From Flavobacteriaceae bacterium (GTDB taxonomy: Bacteria; Bacteroidota; Bacteroidia; Flavobacteriales; Flavobacteriaceae), in the NCBI GenBank assembly GCA_031277535.1, contig JAITMD010000021.1:1-64000 (forward strand): a stretch of 64,000 bases of DNA, read 5' to 3'. A program made the translations under genes and the position numbers. Of this stretch, positions 34,462 through 42,831 are shown piece by piece. The notes beneath the pieces are model-generated. The model did no database searches, was not told the DNA's origin, and saw nothing but the letters and a program-made list of their open reading frames with translations. Within the stretch, counting starts at the first letter, position 1. The number at the start of each line of letters is the position of its first letter.

Positions 34462-35772
34462 ATGGCAAAGTTCGAATTGAAATTACCCAAAATGGGAGAG
34501 AGTGTTGCAGAGGCAACAATTACAAACTGGTTGAAGAATGTAGGGGATCATATTGACGCTGATGAAACAGTATTAGAAATAGCTACTGACAAAGTTGATA
34601 GTGAAGTTCCATCAGAGGTTGAAGGAACTTTGGTAGAGATATTATTCCAAGTGGACGATGTTGTACAAGTGGGACAAACTATCGCAATTATAGAAACAGA
34701 AGGTGGTGCAGCAGCTCCAGCTCCGGCTACAACAACTGCATCAGCAGAAGTAAAAGCTGTAGCAGAAACAGTTGCAGTAGCACAAGAAGCAGTAACAAGT
34801 TCTGTTGATTTTTCAGATTCAGAAAAATTCTTCTCACCTTTAGTAAAGAATATTGCGAAAGAAGAAGGTATTTCTGTAGCTGAATTAGAAGCTATTGCAG
34901 GAACAGGAAAAGAAGGTAGAGTAACTAAAAATGATATTTTAGCTTACGTAAAAAATAGAGGAACACAAACTCAACAAGTAACTGCGAAAGTAGAAGCTCC
35001 AAAAGCTGCTGCTCCAGTTGCTCAACAAACAGCATCTAAAGCTGCTCCAGTATCTGTAAATGGTGCAGACGAAGTAGTAGAAATGGATCGTATGCGTAAA
35101 CTGATTTCGGGTTATATGGTACAATCGGTTCAAACTTCTGCTCACGTACAGTCATTTATCGAAGTAGATGTTACTAATATCGTGAAATGGAGAGATAAAG
35201 TTAAAAACGCTTTCGAGAAAAGAGAAGGTGAAAAATTAACATTCACTCCTATATTTATGGAAGCTGTTGCTAAGGCATTGAAGGACTTCCCTGGTATGAA
35301 TATTTCTGTAGATGGTGATTTTATCATTAAGAAAAAGAATATCAATTTAGGAATGGCAGCTGCGTTGCCAAATGGGAATTTAATTGTGCCAGTAATTAAA
35401 AATGCTGATCAATTAAACTTAGTTGGCATGGCAAAAGCGGTAAACGATTTAGGTAATCGCGCTAAGGCTGGTAAATTGAAACCAGACGATACACAAGGAG
35501 GAACATATACAGTAACAAATGTTGGTACTTTTGGCAGTGTGTTTGGTACGCCAATTATCAATCAACCTCAGGTAGGTATTTTAGCATTAGGTGCTATTCG
35601 TAAAGTGCCTGCAGTTATCGAAACTCCAGAAGGAGACTTTATCGGTATCCGTCAGAAAATGTTCTTATCTCACAGCTATGATCACAGAGTAGTAGATGGA
35701 GCTTTAGGAGGACAGTTTGTTAAGCGTGTAGCAGACATCTTAGAGGCTTGGGATATTAATAGAGAAATATAA
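34462..35772 (+). CDS. 2-oxo acid dehydrogenase E2 component
   Basis: The 436-residue dihydrolipoamide acyltransferase has a lipoyl domain (1-76, lipoylated Lys in EIATDKVDSEV, about residue 43), an Ala-rich linker, an E3-binding domain (about 121-158, FFSPLVKNIAKEEGI to TKNDILAYV), a second linker and the catalytic domain with the HRVVDG active-site motif (about 412). It passes acyl groups to CoA within the oxo-acid dehydrogenase complex. Substrate class (branched-chain, pyruvate or oxoglutarate) is not certain; branched-chain is my preference. E1 and E3 genes are not nearby. Confidence 0.92.
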   Translation: MAKFELKLPKMGESVAEATITNWLKNVGDHIDADETVLEIATDKVDSEVPSEVEGTLVEILFQVDDVVQVGQTIAIIETEGGAAAPAPATTTASAEVKAVAETVAVAQEAVTSSVDFSDSEKFFSPLVKNIAKEEGISVAELEAIAGTGKEGRVTKNDILAYVKNRGTQTQQVTAKVEAPKAAAPVAQQTASKAAPVSVNGADEVVEMDRMRKLISGYMVQSVQTSAHVQSFIEVDVTNIVKWRDKVKNAFEKREGEKLTFTPIFMEAVAKALKDFPGMNISVDGDFIIKKKNINLGMAAALPNGNLIVPVIKNADQLNLVGMAKAVNDLGNRAKAGKLKPDDTQGGTYTVTNVGTFGSVFGTPIINQPQVGILALGAIRKVPAVIETPEGDFIGIRQKMFLSHSYDHRVVDGALGGQFVKRVADILEAWDINREI

Positions 35773-35795
35773 TTATTTTTAGTTATAAGTAATTT

Positions 35796-35823
35796 AAACG
35801 GTTTCACTTTGGTGAGACCGTTT
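35796..35823 (+). terminator. Terminator after the E2 gene
   Basis: A 12-base stem (35796-35807 with 35812-35823, with G.T pairs) followed by a T run. Confidence 0.85.
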
Positions 35824-35857
35824 TTTTATATCTTGATCTAACAAAGAGGAATAATAA

Positions 35858-36565
35858 ATGAGACAAGCTTTTTTAAATTGGAGTAGTGGAAAAGATGCGG
35901 CTTATGCCTTATATCAATTGCATAGTCATGGTACTTATGGTATAGAGGTTGTTCGTTTAATGACAACAGTAAATAAACAGTTTGGACGTGTGTCTATGCA
36001 TGGTATACGAGAAGAGATACTACAACGTCAAGCAGATTGTTTAGGATTGCCACTTGATATTGTTTATCTTCATGAAAAACTAAATCTACAAGAGTATGAG
36101 GCAATTATAAAGACTCAACTTGAAAAATATGAACGATTAGGAATACGCGACAGTGTATATGGAGATATCCTCTTAGAAGACTTAAAAACCTTTAGAGAGG
36201 CTCAGTTAGCTCGATTAAATATACGTGGAGTATTTCCTCTTTGGAATAGAAATACAACAGAGCTTATCCATGAGATGGTGGAGAGTGGCTTAAAGACTAT
36301 TGTAGTCTGTGTGAATGAGCAGTACTTAGACAAAAGCTTTGTTGGTAGAACAATAGATAAACAGTTTATAGCAGATTTACCAAAAGGTGTTGATCCTTGT
36401 GGAGAGAATGGAGAGTTTCACACCTTTGTTTATGATGGTCCTATGTTTAAACAACCGGTTTCCTTTGAATTAGGAGAGATAGTTTATAAAACCTACGATG
36501 CTCCTAAACAGTGTAACCAAAAGGAGATATTACACTATGGTTTCTGGTTCTTAGATATTCTATAA
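35858..36565 (+). CDS. Dph6-related ATP pyrophosphatase
   Basis: The 235-residue protein starts with the PP-loop FLNWSSGKDAAYALYQL and carries the GENGEFHTFVYDGPMFK motif (about 193-210) of the diphthine-ammonia ligase-like family. These adenylate a substrate before amide transfer. Bacteria lack diphthamide, so the real substrate is unknown. It stands alone and converges with the TonB receptor gene. Confidence 0.88.
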   Translation: MRQAFLNWSSGKDAAYALYQLHSHGTYGIEVVRLMTTVNKQFGRVSMHGIREEILQRQADCLGLPLDIVYLHEKLNLQEYEAIIKTQLEKYERLGIRDSVYGDILLEDLKTFREAQLARLNIRGVFPLWNRNTTELIHEMVESGLKTIVVCVNEQYLDKSFVGRTIDKQFIADLPKGVDPCGENGEFHTFVYDGPMFKQPVSFELGEIVYKTYDAPKQCNQKEILHYGFWFLDIL

Positions 36566-36567
36566 AA

Positions 36568-36596
36568 AAGGCTGATTAAATAATTAACCAGCCTTT
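36568..36596. terminator. Bidirectional terminator
   Basis: A 13-base stem with one mismatch (36568-36580 with 36584-36596) between the convergent Dph6-like and TonB receptor genes, with A and T runs on the flanks. Confidence 0.8.
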
Positions 36597-36600
36597 CGAA

Positions 36601-38613
36601 TTATAATTTGTATGTTATATTAGCAAAGAAGTTTCGACCTGGGTTAGGAATTTTATTCCAATCTGCATAAGTAGAGTAGTAGGTGTCTAATATGTTTTCT
36701 ACTCCAATACCCACGTTCAAAACTTGAGACTTAATAGTGAAATTGTAGTTTGTACTCCAATCTAATATGGCATAAGAAGGAGTTCTAACTTCTCCATAAG
36801 CAGATGCAGCGTTATTTTTGACTGCATTACCTTTTAGGCTTACTTGCGTTTTTAAATTATTGTATCTATAATCAACAGATGTTCTGTAAGCAAGAGGAGC
36901 TATAAAAGGTAAAGTATTACTATTGCTATCTTTACCATAGCTATAGGTTAATCCTCCCGAAACTTTCCAATGTGTATCAATGTTATAAGTAAAGTTCCAG
37001 TCTAAAGATCCTTGTATGGCATGATTAATATTGGCGTATTTTTTCACACCTAAACCTCCGAAAGTCATTGCATTATAGATTGGATCTATTACTCCAATGA
37101 TGTAGTTTTTTAGATAAAATACTGATCCTGATAATTTTGAAGAAAAGGCTGGAGTAGCATATTTAATAAAAAAGTTTCCCTCATAAGAAGATTCATTCTT
37201 TAAATTTGGATTACCTATATAATCATAACGGTCTCCGCTATTAAATAAGTAATATCCATAGCCTTCTGATACAGAAGGAGCACGATTACCATACCCCATA
37301 CCTATACCATAAAACCATATATTTTCAGCACGTTCATAATTAATGGCAAGGTTTCCTACTGTACGAGTTTTGTTTTGCTTGAATGAATTGTCGTTTAAGA
37401 AAATACCTAATTGATCTACTCCTTTTTGACTTACGTGATTAAAGTTGATTCCTAATGTACCTGATAATAATAAACTATTTTTATCATCTATTTGCCAATG
37501 ATCTTTTACGGTTAAACCTCCATAATTCGTTTTGACATTTGGCCAAGTATAAGCAAACATATTAGTTGCCCCTGGAATACTTGATAGCATAGTCATCTCA
37601 GCAAATGATTTGTTGTAATAAGTATTCGCATTGATATTTAGGTGATGATTGTCTTTTAGTGTAGTAGAAAGAGTTGTATATGCACCATATGTGTCAGACC
37701 ATCCAGGCATATCCATACGAATAGGAACAATAGGACGATTTGTATCATCCATCTTATGGGTGATAGTATTGTAGTATAATTTAGTTTCCCATTTATCTAT
37801 CCATGAATCTGTTGGAGTATAAGTATGCTTAAAAGAAGTGATTAATGCTTCTGCTAAAGCAACATCCATTGGTAAAGCAGGATAACCTACATCAGTAGCT
37901 TTGTCATAGATAATTGTTGCTTCAAGACTGTTAGAAGGGTTGATTGCATATCCAACAATACCAGATGCATTAAGCTTTTTGAATTGAGAATACAGTATTT
38001 CTTTATCTCCTCCAGCTTTATAATTATCAGCATCTCTAAACATAATAGATCCATTGATATAAAACTTTTTGGAAGTGAAGTCAAAATTACCTCCTACTGC
38101 CTTTTGTTTATTAATAGATTCAAAACCAGTTTGTATTTGACCTTTCATCTCTTTCTTTTCTGTAAAGTAGAGTTTGCGCGTACGCAAATCTATACTTCCA
38201 CCAAGTGTAGCTCCAAACATAGAACCTTGTGATCCTGATGTAATATCCATTCCGTCAAGATTATTCACCTCTACATAGGATGTAATAGGATCCATCTTAT
38301 CTGTACAGGCATGAAATATTTGCATACCATCGATTGTCTGTCTTGTGCGTTCGATAGCCATGTTATTTATCATAGGCTCCCAAGCATAAGCTCCTCTGCG
38401 TATAAGTGTAATGTTTTCTTGCTGAGCAAGATAATCATCTACAGAGGCTAAAGCGTTTGTATTGTTTTGTTTACTGTTTTTGGCAGTTTGAGAAACAATT
38501 ACTTCTTGTAAAGCTTTATTAGATAAAGAGTCTTTTACTATTTTTGATTGCGCTACAACTAATGTTGGTAGAGCAATCAAAATAGAGGTAATATATTGGT
38601 GTTTTATAAGCAT
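36601..38613 (-). CDS. TonB-dependent receptor, OprC/NosA copper type
   Basis: The 670-residue protein has a signal peptide (about 1-21, VVAQS), a plug domain and a 22-strand-type barrel ending in FFANITYKL. In the plug, Cys103 and Met107 form CxxxM (HACTDKM), and His286 and Met288 form HxM (THKMD). This is the ligand set described for the copper receptor OprC, and the 183-residue gap is close to that of OprC (about 180). It should import copper across the outer membrane with TonB energy. It is last in an operon with a Met/His-rich lipoprotein and a small Cys-containing protein, which supports copper handling. Confidence 0.87.
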   Translation of the reverse strand: MLIKHQYITSILIALPTLVVAQSKIVKDSLSNKALQEVIVSQTAKNSKQNNTNALASVDDYLAQQENITLIRRGAYAWEPMINNMAIERTRQTIDGMQIFHACTDKMDPITSYVEVNNLDGMDITSGSQGSMFGATLGGSIDLRTRKLYFTEKKEMKGQIQTGFESINKQKAVGGNFDFTSKKFYINGSIMFRDADNYKAGGDKEILYSQFKKLNASGIVGYAINPSNSLEATIIYDKATDVGYPALPMDVALAEALITSFKHTYTPTDSWIDKWETKLYYNTITHKMDDTNRPIVPIRMDMPGWSDTYGAYTTLSTTLKDNHHLNINANTYYNKSFAEMTMLSSIPGATNMFAYTWPNVKTNYGGLTVKDHWQIDDKNSLLLSGTLGINFNHVSQKGVDQLGIFLNDNSFKQNKTRTVGNLAINYERAENIWFYGIGMGYGNRAPSVSEGYGYYLFNSGDRYDYIGNPNLKNESSYEGNFFIKYATPAFSSKLSGSVFYLKNYIIGVIDPIYNAMTFGGLGVKKYANINHAIQGSLDWNFTYNIDTHWKVSGGLTYSYGKDSNSNTLPFIAPLAYRTSVDYRYNNLKTQVSLKGNAVKNNAASAYGEVRTPSYAILDWSTNYNFTIKSQVLNVGIGVENILDTYYSTYADWNKIPNPGRNFFANITYKL

Positions 38614-38636
38614 TGTATAGTGTTTAATAGTAGTAA

Positions 38637-39569
38637 TTAGAAAAGGATATCAAAGAATTTATCTCCATTTACAGTATATTTTCCATAAGGATCTTTTGCA
38701 ACAGGCTGACCCGCTACTATTTCTCCACTTTGATTTTTAATGACTAAGTTTAGGAACCAATAGCCTGTCATACTTAATGGTAATGTGCCTTCATATTGTT
38801 TTGTAGTTGCATTGTATGATAATTCAATTACACCTTCCATTACGCCATGATTCCCCATATCGGGCATTCTTGGATCTATGCTAACAATTAAATTCTCTAC
38901 TATTGGAAATTCTGTAGCCATTTTTTCATTTCTATAAATAGTTACCGCTACTTCGTTATTCCCTGTTTTTGGATTAAAAATAGGGTGTAATGCAGCATAG
39001 TGTTTTTGTGAATTGACGTTGAATGTTTCCAATGTTTTTCTATCACTATTTACAATTGTGTTGATATCTTGACGGTCATAGAATTTACCATCTCTAACAG
39101 ATAATTTAAAAGAAGTTTGTAATTTTTTTCCTTTGTTTTCACTGTCGATTATTACTTCCCAATAGTTGTTTTCTAAATTTGTTCCAGACATAGTAAACAT
39201 AAGTTCTCCATCAAATTTGTTTGGTACATTTTTTTGAGGTTGTAATTGTGTCATAGGCGCACTATGTGTCATGGTTGGCATGTGCATTACGACATTCATT
39301 TTCGTATTAATGAAAGTAGTGTTGGTAGGATCATTCAAATCTTTGATTTCTACAACAACTGGATTATTAGAAGGAGCATAAAAGGCTTTTACATTGCTAT
39401 ATAAGATAAATTGGAAGTTCTCTACTTTCGTTTCTATTACTTTGATTGTGGGTTTGGTTGTGCTGGAATCAGTTGTATAGCCTTTATCCATAGCATTGTC
39501 ATCTGATGTACAAGATGTAGTTAGTCCTAATAAGATAATTGATAAGGCAAAGTATATGAATTTTTTCAT
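38637..39569 (-). CDS. Met/His-rich lipoprotein, probable copper-binding
   Basis: The 310-residue protein has a lipobox LTTSC (Cys about 20). Two beta-rich halves follow, resembling FixH/YtkA-like domains, with MHMPTMTHSAPM (about residues 90-101) as a likely copper-binding run and NHGVMEG later. It could hold copper at the outer membrane for the neighbouring receptor (inference). A frame open 57 bases further upstream lacks a signal peptide, so ATG 39569 is chosen. It lies 23 bases before the receptor gene. Confidence 0.8.
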   Translation of the reverse strand: MKKFIYFALSIILLGLTTSCTSDDNAMDKGYTTDSSTTKPTIKVIETKVENFQFILYSNVKAFYAPSNNPVVVEIKDLNDPTNTTFINTKMNVVMHMPTMTHSAPMTQLQPQKNVPNKFDGELMFTMSGTNLENNYWEVIIDSENKGKKLQTSFKLSVRDGKFYDRQDINTIVNSDRKTLETFNVNSQKHYAALHPIFNPKTGNNEVAVTIYRNEKMATEFPIVENLIVSIDPRMPDMGNHGVMEGVIELSYNATTKQYEGTLPLSMTGYWFLNLVIKNQSGEIVAGQPVAKDPYGKYTVNGDKFFDILF

Positions 39570-39691
39570 TGGTGTAATCTTAAAATTATTAAAATATATG
39601 AATGAGTACACATTTACTTGTTGCATGAAACAAGAGATGTGTAAAAAATGGCTGTATTAATTAATACAGTATATTATTTCGATAAATAAGA

Positions 39692-40054
39692 TTAAACGAG
39701 GGGTGGTTTGACTAAGTCTAACGTAGGTAGGTAATAGTAGTTTGTTTTATAAGTATCTTCTACTTCTATAGTATAATTGTGTTGTGGGAATTGAGCTATT
39801 GACCAATCATATTGGTTAAAAAACAATACTTCTACTTGTGTTTGAAACGTTTTTTTAGCAGAGAAAGGGTTCTCATCCTGAGCTGTTTTAGCTAATTCTT
39901 TCTTAAGGTGACAAGAACCATTGCACTCCAACTCAGGTTTGTTTTTATTGACACAAAGCTCTTGTATAGCATCATAGTTGATTACAAAGTCCAATATTGG
40001 GAATACTGGCTTTGTAAAGAAAAGGAGTACTATGATTAATACACATTGTTTCAT
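39692..40054 (-). CDS. Small secreted Cys-containing protein of the copper operon
   Basis: The 120-residue protein has an N-terminal hydrophobic segment (about 3-20) and then ELCVNKNKPELECNGSCHLKK, with three Cys and a His in a short loop (about 33-54). This suggests metal or disulfide chemistry in the periplasm. The rest has no known motif. It is the first gene of the probable copper-uptake operon, and its ATG directly follows a -7 box (40059-40066). It is a frequent companion of such receptors in flavobacteria as far as I recall. Confidence 0.75.
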   Translation of the reverse strand: MKQCVLIIVLLFFTKPVFPILDFVINYDAIQELCVNKNKPELECNGSCHLKKELAKTAQDENPFSAKKTFQTQVEVLFFNQYDWSIAQFPQHNYTIEVEDTYKTNYYYLPTLDLVKPPLV

Positions 40055-40413
40055 TTTACAAAGGTACTGAAGCTAAGTTTAAAAAATCTATGACATAACT
40101 CAGTTTTATAATAATAATCAATCCTTGTATTTAGATAATCAATCCCGAGAAAGAAGTAGATAGATTATATACTGCTGATAAATGTTTCAAATAAAATTTA
40201 ATAAAAAAACTTTATGTTTTTGTAATGAATAAGTTACATCTAATTTTAATTGAACATTTGGTATAGTTATATTACTGCTTTAATATCTTTGGTAAGAATA
40301 AAATAATTGTTCTTAATAATGTTATTTTTTATTTTAAAAAATATTTAATTTAGTTAAATTAAGTTTGTAAATTAGTGCTGTTGTATATTATGTGTTAATA
40401 ATGATATTGGTTA
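40055..40413. other. Divergent intergenic region before the copper operon
   Basis: About 360 A+T-rich bases. They hold the -7 box TACCTTTG of the copper operon on the minus strand (40059-40066) and a direct repeat ATAATCAATCC at 40114-40124 and 40135-40145, exactly 21 bases apart. No gene was seen. Confidence 0.6.
40059..40066 (-). promoter_or_regulatory. Copper operon -7 box, next to the start codon
   Basis: The minus strand reads TACCTTTG, and its last base is four bases before the ATG (40054). Transcription may begin at the start codon. Confidence 0.6.
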
Positions 40414-40812
40414 ATGAGTGTGTTTGATAGTAATAATTCAAGATTTTTAGTTTCTGTTTATTTTGTAGGAATACCAATATTTATAGGGACATTGATTTAT
40501 GTTTTGTCAAGAGATTCGTCAGTTTATTTTATACGGTTTTTGCATTTAGATATTGTTACTGTTGAATTGCCATATTGGATTAAGTATAATTTACCTGATG
40601 GGCTTTGGGCATTTGCTTTTGTATCTTTATTAACAATAGTATGGAAGGGGGAATATTCAAGAGAATATCATATTTGGCTAAGTTTAGTCATCTGTATAGC
40701 TGTTTTTTTAGAAGTATTTTACGGCACTTTTGATTGGTATGATTTACTGTTTATTCTGGTAGGAATGGTAATTTCTTATTATGTATTTAGAAGAATTAAA
40801 TTTAAGAATTAG
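40414..40812 (+). CDS. Small four-helix membrane protein
   Basis: The 132-residue protein has about four hydrophobic helices (near 10-28, 52-70, 84-102, 106-124) and no motif I recognise. It lies 5 bases before the next gene, so the two form a small operon. Function unknown. Confidence 0.65.
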   Translation: MSVFDSNNSRFLVSVYFVGIPIFIGTLIYVLSRDSSVYFIRFLHLDIVTVELPYWIKYNLPDGLWAFAFVSLLTIVWKGEYSREYHIWLSLVICIAVFLEVFYGTFDWYDLLFILVGMVISYYVFRRIKFKN

Positions 40813-40817
40813 TTAAT

Positions 40818-41372
40818 ATGAAGAAAAGTTATTTATCGGCAATTATTATTGCTTTTATGGTAGTTATAGCAGTTGCCTCAGGAGGTAGCGATAAAGAAAA
40901 GAGTACAACAGATACTGAAACGACTTCTGGTAAAGAGGATGAACCAAAGAGTAAATGGTCATATGGGCAAGAAGATGATAAGATGGAAGGAACAACTAAT
41001 TATTTTGCAACGTTGGAGTCAACGAATAAACCGAAGTTTAAATTTCCTTATAATGGTGGAGCAACATTATCTTTGACTGTTAGAAATATGGAAGGGAAGA
41101 ATGATGTTTATTTATATTTAGATAAGGGGCAAATACCAATCAGTATTTATAACTCTGAGTCTATAAAATTTAAGTTTGATGATGGAAAGGCAATTAATTA
41201 TTCTTATAGTTCAGCTACAGGAGCAATGAATAGTTATGCTTTCTTTAGTAAAAATAAAGAACTAATTACGAAAATTAAAGCTGCAAAAAAGATTATGATT
41301 GAAGTACCTGTTTTTGATGAAGGAAAAGTGGTATTTGAATTTGATGCAGAGGGATTAGTATGGGATAAATAA
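40818..41372 (+). CDS. Hypothetical secreted protein
   Basis: The 184-residue protein has an N-terminal signal or anchor (about 5-20), an acidic Thr/Ser/Glu-rich linker (about 22-50) and a beta-rich domain with charged strands. There is no Cys for lipidation. It follows the four-helix protein by 5 bases and likely works with it. Function unknown. Its stop codon is inside the arm of the hairpin at 41371-41423. Confidence 0.65.
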   Translation: MKKSYLSAIIIAFMVVIAVASGGSDKEKSTTDTETTSGKEDEPKSKWSYGQEDDKMEGTTNYFATLESTNKPKFKFPYNGGATLSLTVRNMEGKNDVYLYLDKGQIPISIYNSESIKFKFDDGKAINYSYSSATGAMNSYAFFSKNKELITKIKAAKKIMIEVPVFDEGKVVFEFDAEGLVWDK

Positions 41373-41423
41373 AAAAAGAATAGCTGTAGTATATTATATA
41401 ATTGCTACAGCTATTCTTTTTTT
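41371..41423. terminator. Bidirectional terminator overlapping two stop codons
   Basis: A 19-bp perfect stem (41371-41389 with 41405-41423) with seven A and seven T at the ends. It overlaps the stop of the secreted protein gene and the stop of the WYL gene. Confidence 0.85.
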
Positions 41424-42451
41424 TATTCCTCTTGATCTATGATATCATAGTGATTATACATCTGCTGTACGCGTTTCATTATTCTTTTTTGCAGGTTGCG
41501 TGGAGCCAGTACCTTCATTGATTCACCAAAGCCTAATATTTCTTTTTCTAATTCAAAGTTGAGTACTACGTCAATTCTTATCTTCATACCATCGAGGTTT
41601 TCTTCTATGACCTGTTGTGATTGATGGATAGGTTTTGTTTTGACATAAGGTATATTGTATACATTGACCCAAAGGATTACTTTCTGAGCTCTATCACTTT
41701 CTGTTTTGGTTACACCAAGTGTATCTTCATAATATCGATCAAAGTCAACTCCCTCATATTCTTTATAGGGTTCGTTGGCTATGGCATATACATTGAGGAT
41801 ACGATCTAAAGCTAAGGTAAGCAAATACTTGTTTTTACTACTGCGTACTACGACAAACCATCTGTTGCGATATTCCTTTAGAAGATAAGGGTAGTAGAAG
41901 TTTTTAGAAGCTTCTTTAGATTTGAACGATTTGTATTCTATTAGTAAAGTCTGTTTATTCTTGATAGCCTCATATAAAGGGCTAATGAACTTAATCCCCT
42001 TAAGTAGACTGTTGCCTTCTATCTGTATGTAGTTAGGCGCTTTCGTACTACGGGTGAGTAAGCTATTATCCAATTTAGCGATTACTTCACTCATTTCATC
42101 TACCTGACTAAACCCGTTGAGGTGTTTCAGAATAGCCACTACTTCTTTTAGTTTCTCCATATCAGCATCGTTGATAGGAGAATTTTTGATACTATAGTTG
42201 GAATCTTCGTATGTGTAGTATTTTCTATCTACTACGATTATCGGAGCATTGTACCCTAAACTATCACTACGCATAGACTGAATATCAAGCTGTATGGTAC
42301 GCTTGCTAATTCCAGAGTCTATACCCTCGTATTCATATAGTCCATCAGCTACCTTTTCGATTAGGTCATTGAGTGTCCATTTTCTAAAGCGATTTTGTAA
42401 ACATTCATCAATAATTCTGTAGCGCAATAGTGCTAATTTATTCGTTGCCAT
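41423..42451 (-). CDS. WYL-domain transcriptional regulator of the RNA-repair locus
   Basis: The 342-residue protein has an N-terminal winged-helix region (ATNKLALLRYRIIDECLQNR, SKRTIQLDIQSMRS) and a WYL domain (about 150-230: LLIEYKSFKS, FYYPYLLKEYRNRWFVVVRS), then a WCX-like C-terminus. WYL regulators sense nucleic-acid or nucleotide ligands, often in defence and DNA/RNA damage systems. The frame is open to 42541, but a perfect TATATTTG box (42476-42483, minus) lies inside that extension, so ATG 42451 (MATNKLALLRYR) is the start. A dyad at 42502-42520 is placed for autoregulation and one at 42602-42620 for control of the RNA-repair genes. Confidence 0.87.
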   Translation of the reverse strand: MATNKLALLRYRIIDECLQNRFRKWTLNDLIEKVADGLYEYEGIDSGISKRTIQLDIQSMRSDSLGYNAPIIVVDRKYYTYEDSNYSIKNSPINDADMEKLKEVVAILKHLNGFSQVDEMSEVIAKLDNSLLTRSTKAPNYIQIEGNSLLKGIKFISPLYEAIKNKQTLLIEYKSFKSKEASKNFYYPYLLKEYRNRWFVVVRSSKNKYLLTLALDRILNVYAIANEPYKEYEGVDFDRYYEDTLGVTKTESDRAQKVILWVNVYNIPYVKTKPIHQSQQVIEENLDGMKIRIDVVLNFELEKEILGFGESMKVLAPRNLQKRIMKRVQQMYNHYDIIDQEE

Positions 42452-42475
42452 AGGCTTAAAGTCTTTTCCCTTAGT

Positions 42476-42483
42476 CAAATATA
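42476..42483 (-). promoter_or_regulatory. WYL gene promoter -7 box
   Basis: The minus strand reads TATATTTG, a perfect match, 25 bases before ATG 42451. It rules out the longer frame start at 42541. Confidence 0.65.
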
Positions 42484-42501
42484 CGTATTCTTCTCTTTTA
42501 G

Positions 42502-42520
42502 TACGTAATGTAATTGCGTA
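42502..42520. promoter_or_regulatory. Candidate WYL operator O1
   Basis: TACGTA-N7-TGCGTA. It lies about 20-45 bases upstream of the WYL -7 box, over its -33 region, and has the same form as O2 exactly 100 bases away. Confidence 0.6.
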
Positions 42521-42601
42521 ATTCTGTTTTTTTAAAAACATTTTTTATTGTAATGTATTGATATTTAGGGTTTATAAGAATATTTTATAAATATTTATTA
42601 C

Positions 42602-42620
42602 TACGCAGTTTGATTGCGTA
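42602..42620. promoter_or_regulatory. Candidate WYL operator O2
   Basis: TACGCA-N7-TGCGTA, a perfect 6-bp dyad. It covers the TTTG (42609-42612) of the rightward promoter of the RNA-repair locus. Confidence 0.6.
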
Positions 42621-42638
42621 TGTAGGGATGCATCTTTG
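42609..42638 (+). promoter_or_regulatory. Promoter of the ncRNA and slipin unit
   Basis: TTTG (42609-42612) and CATCTTTG (42631-42638, one mismatch) are 18 bases apart. Transcription would start near 42645, before the structured RNA region. Confidence 0.5.
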
Positions 42639-42751
42639 TACTGTTCGAAAGATACAAACCTTGGAAGCGTTTCGGTATAGCGCAGAAGTGAGGGACGATA
42701 GTTTACCTTATCCTGTTTGTAATCTTGAGGAACAACTGAAATGGGATCAGT

Positions 42752-42831
42752 CAATAATGTTCGTGTCGTAGGTTCGAATCCTACTATTGTCTATGGATAA
42801 TATAGATCAGTCTGGTAGATCAGAACAATTG
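42752..42831 (+). ncRNA. Circularly permuted tRNA-like module (Y RNA/YrlA-like)
   Basis: Read in order: CAAT, AA bulge, TGTTC, a 5-base variable loop (42763-42767), T-arm GTAGG-TTCGAAT-CCTAC (42768-42784), acceptor 3' strand TATTGTC, tetraloop TATG, acceptor 5' strand GATAATA (7 bp, one G.T), TA, D-arm GATC-AGTCTGGTA-GATC (42805-42821), A26, GAACA, ATTG. TGTTC/GAACA is a 5-bp anticodon-type stem extended by CAAT/ATTG. All tertiary residues match tRNA: T8-A14, G15-C48, G18, G19, A21, A26, G53-C61, T54-A58, T55 and C56. The molecule is closed at the acceptor and open at the anticodon. Bacterial YrlA RNAs are reported to have this topology; membership is inferred. Confidence 0.8.

Noticed and set aside
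42602..42620. An anticodon-like hairpin with loop GTTTGAT.
   Set aside because: The same dyad architecture occurs at 42502-42520 next to another promoter, and this copy lies over a -33 element, so a protein-binding site is the better reading.
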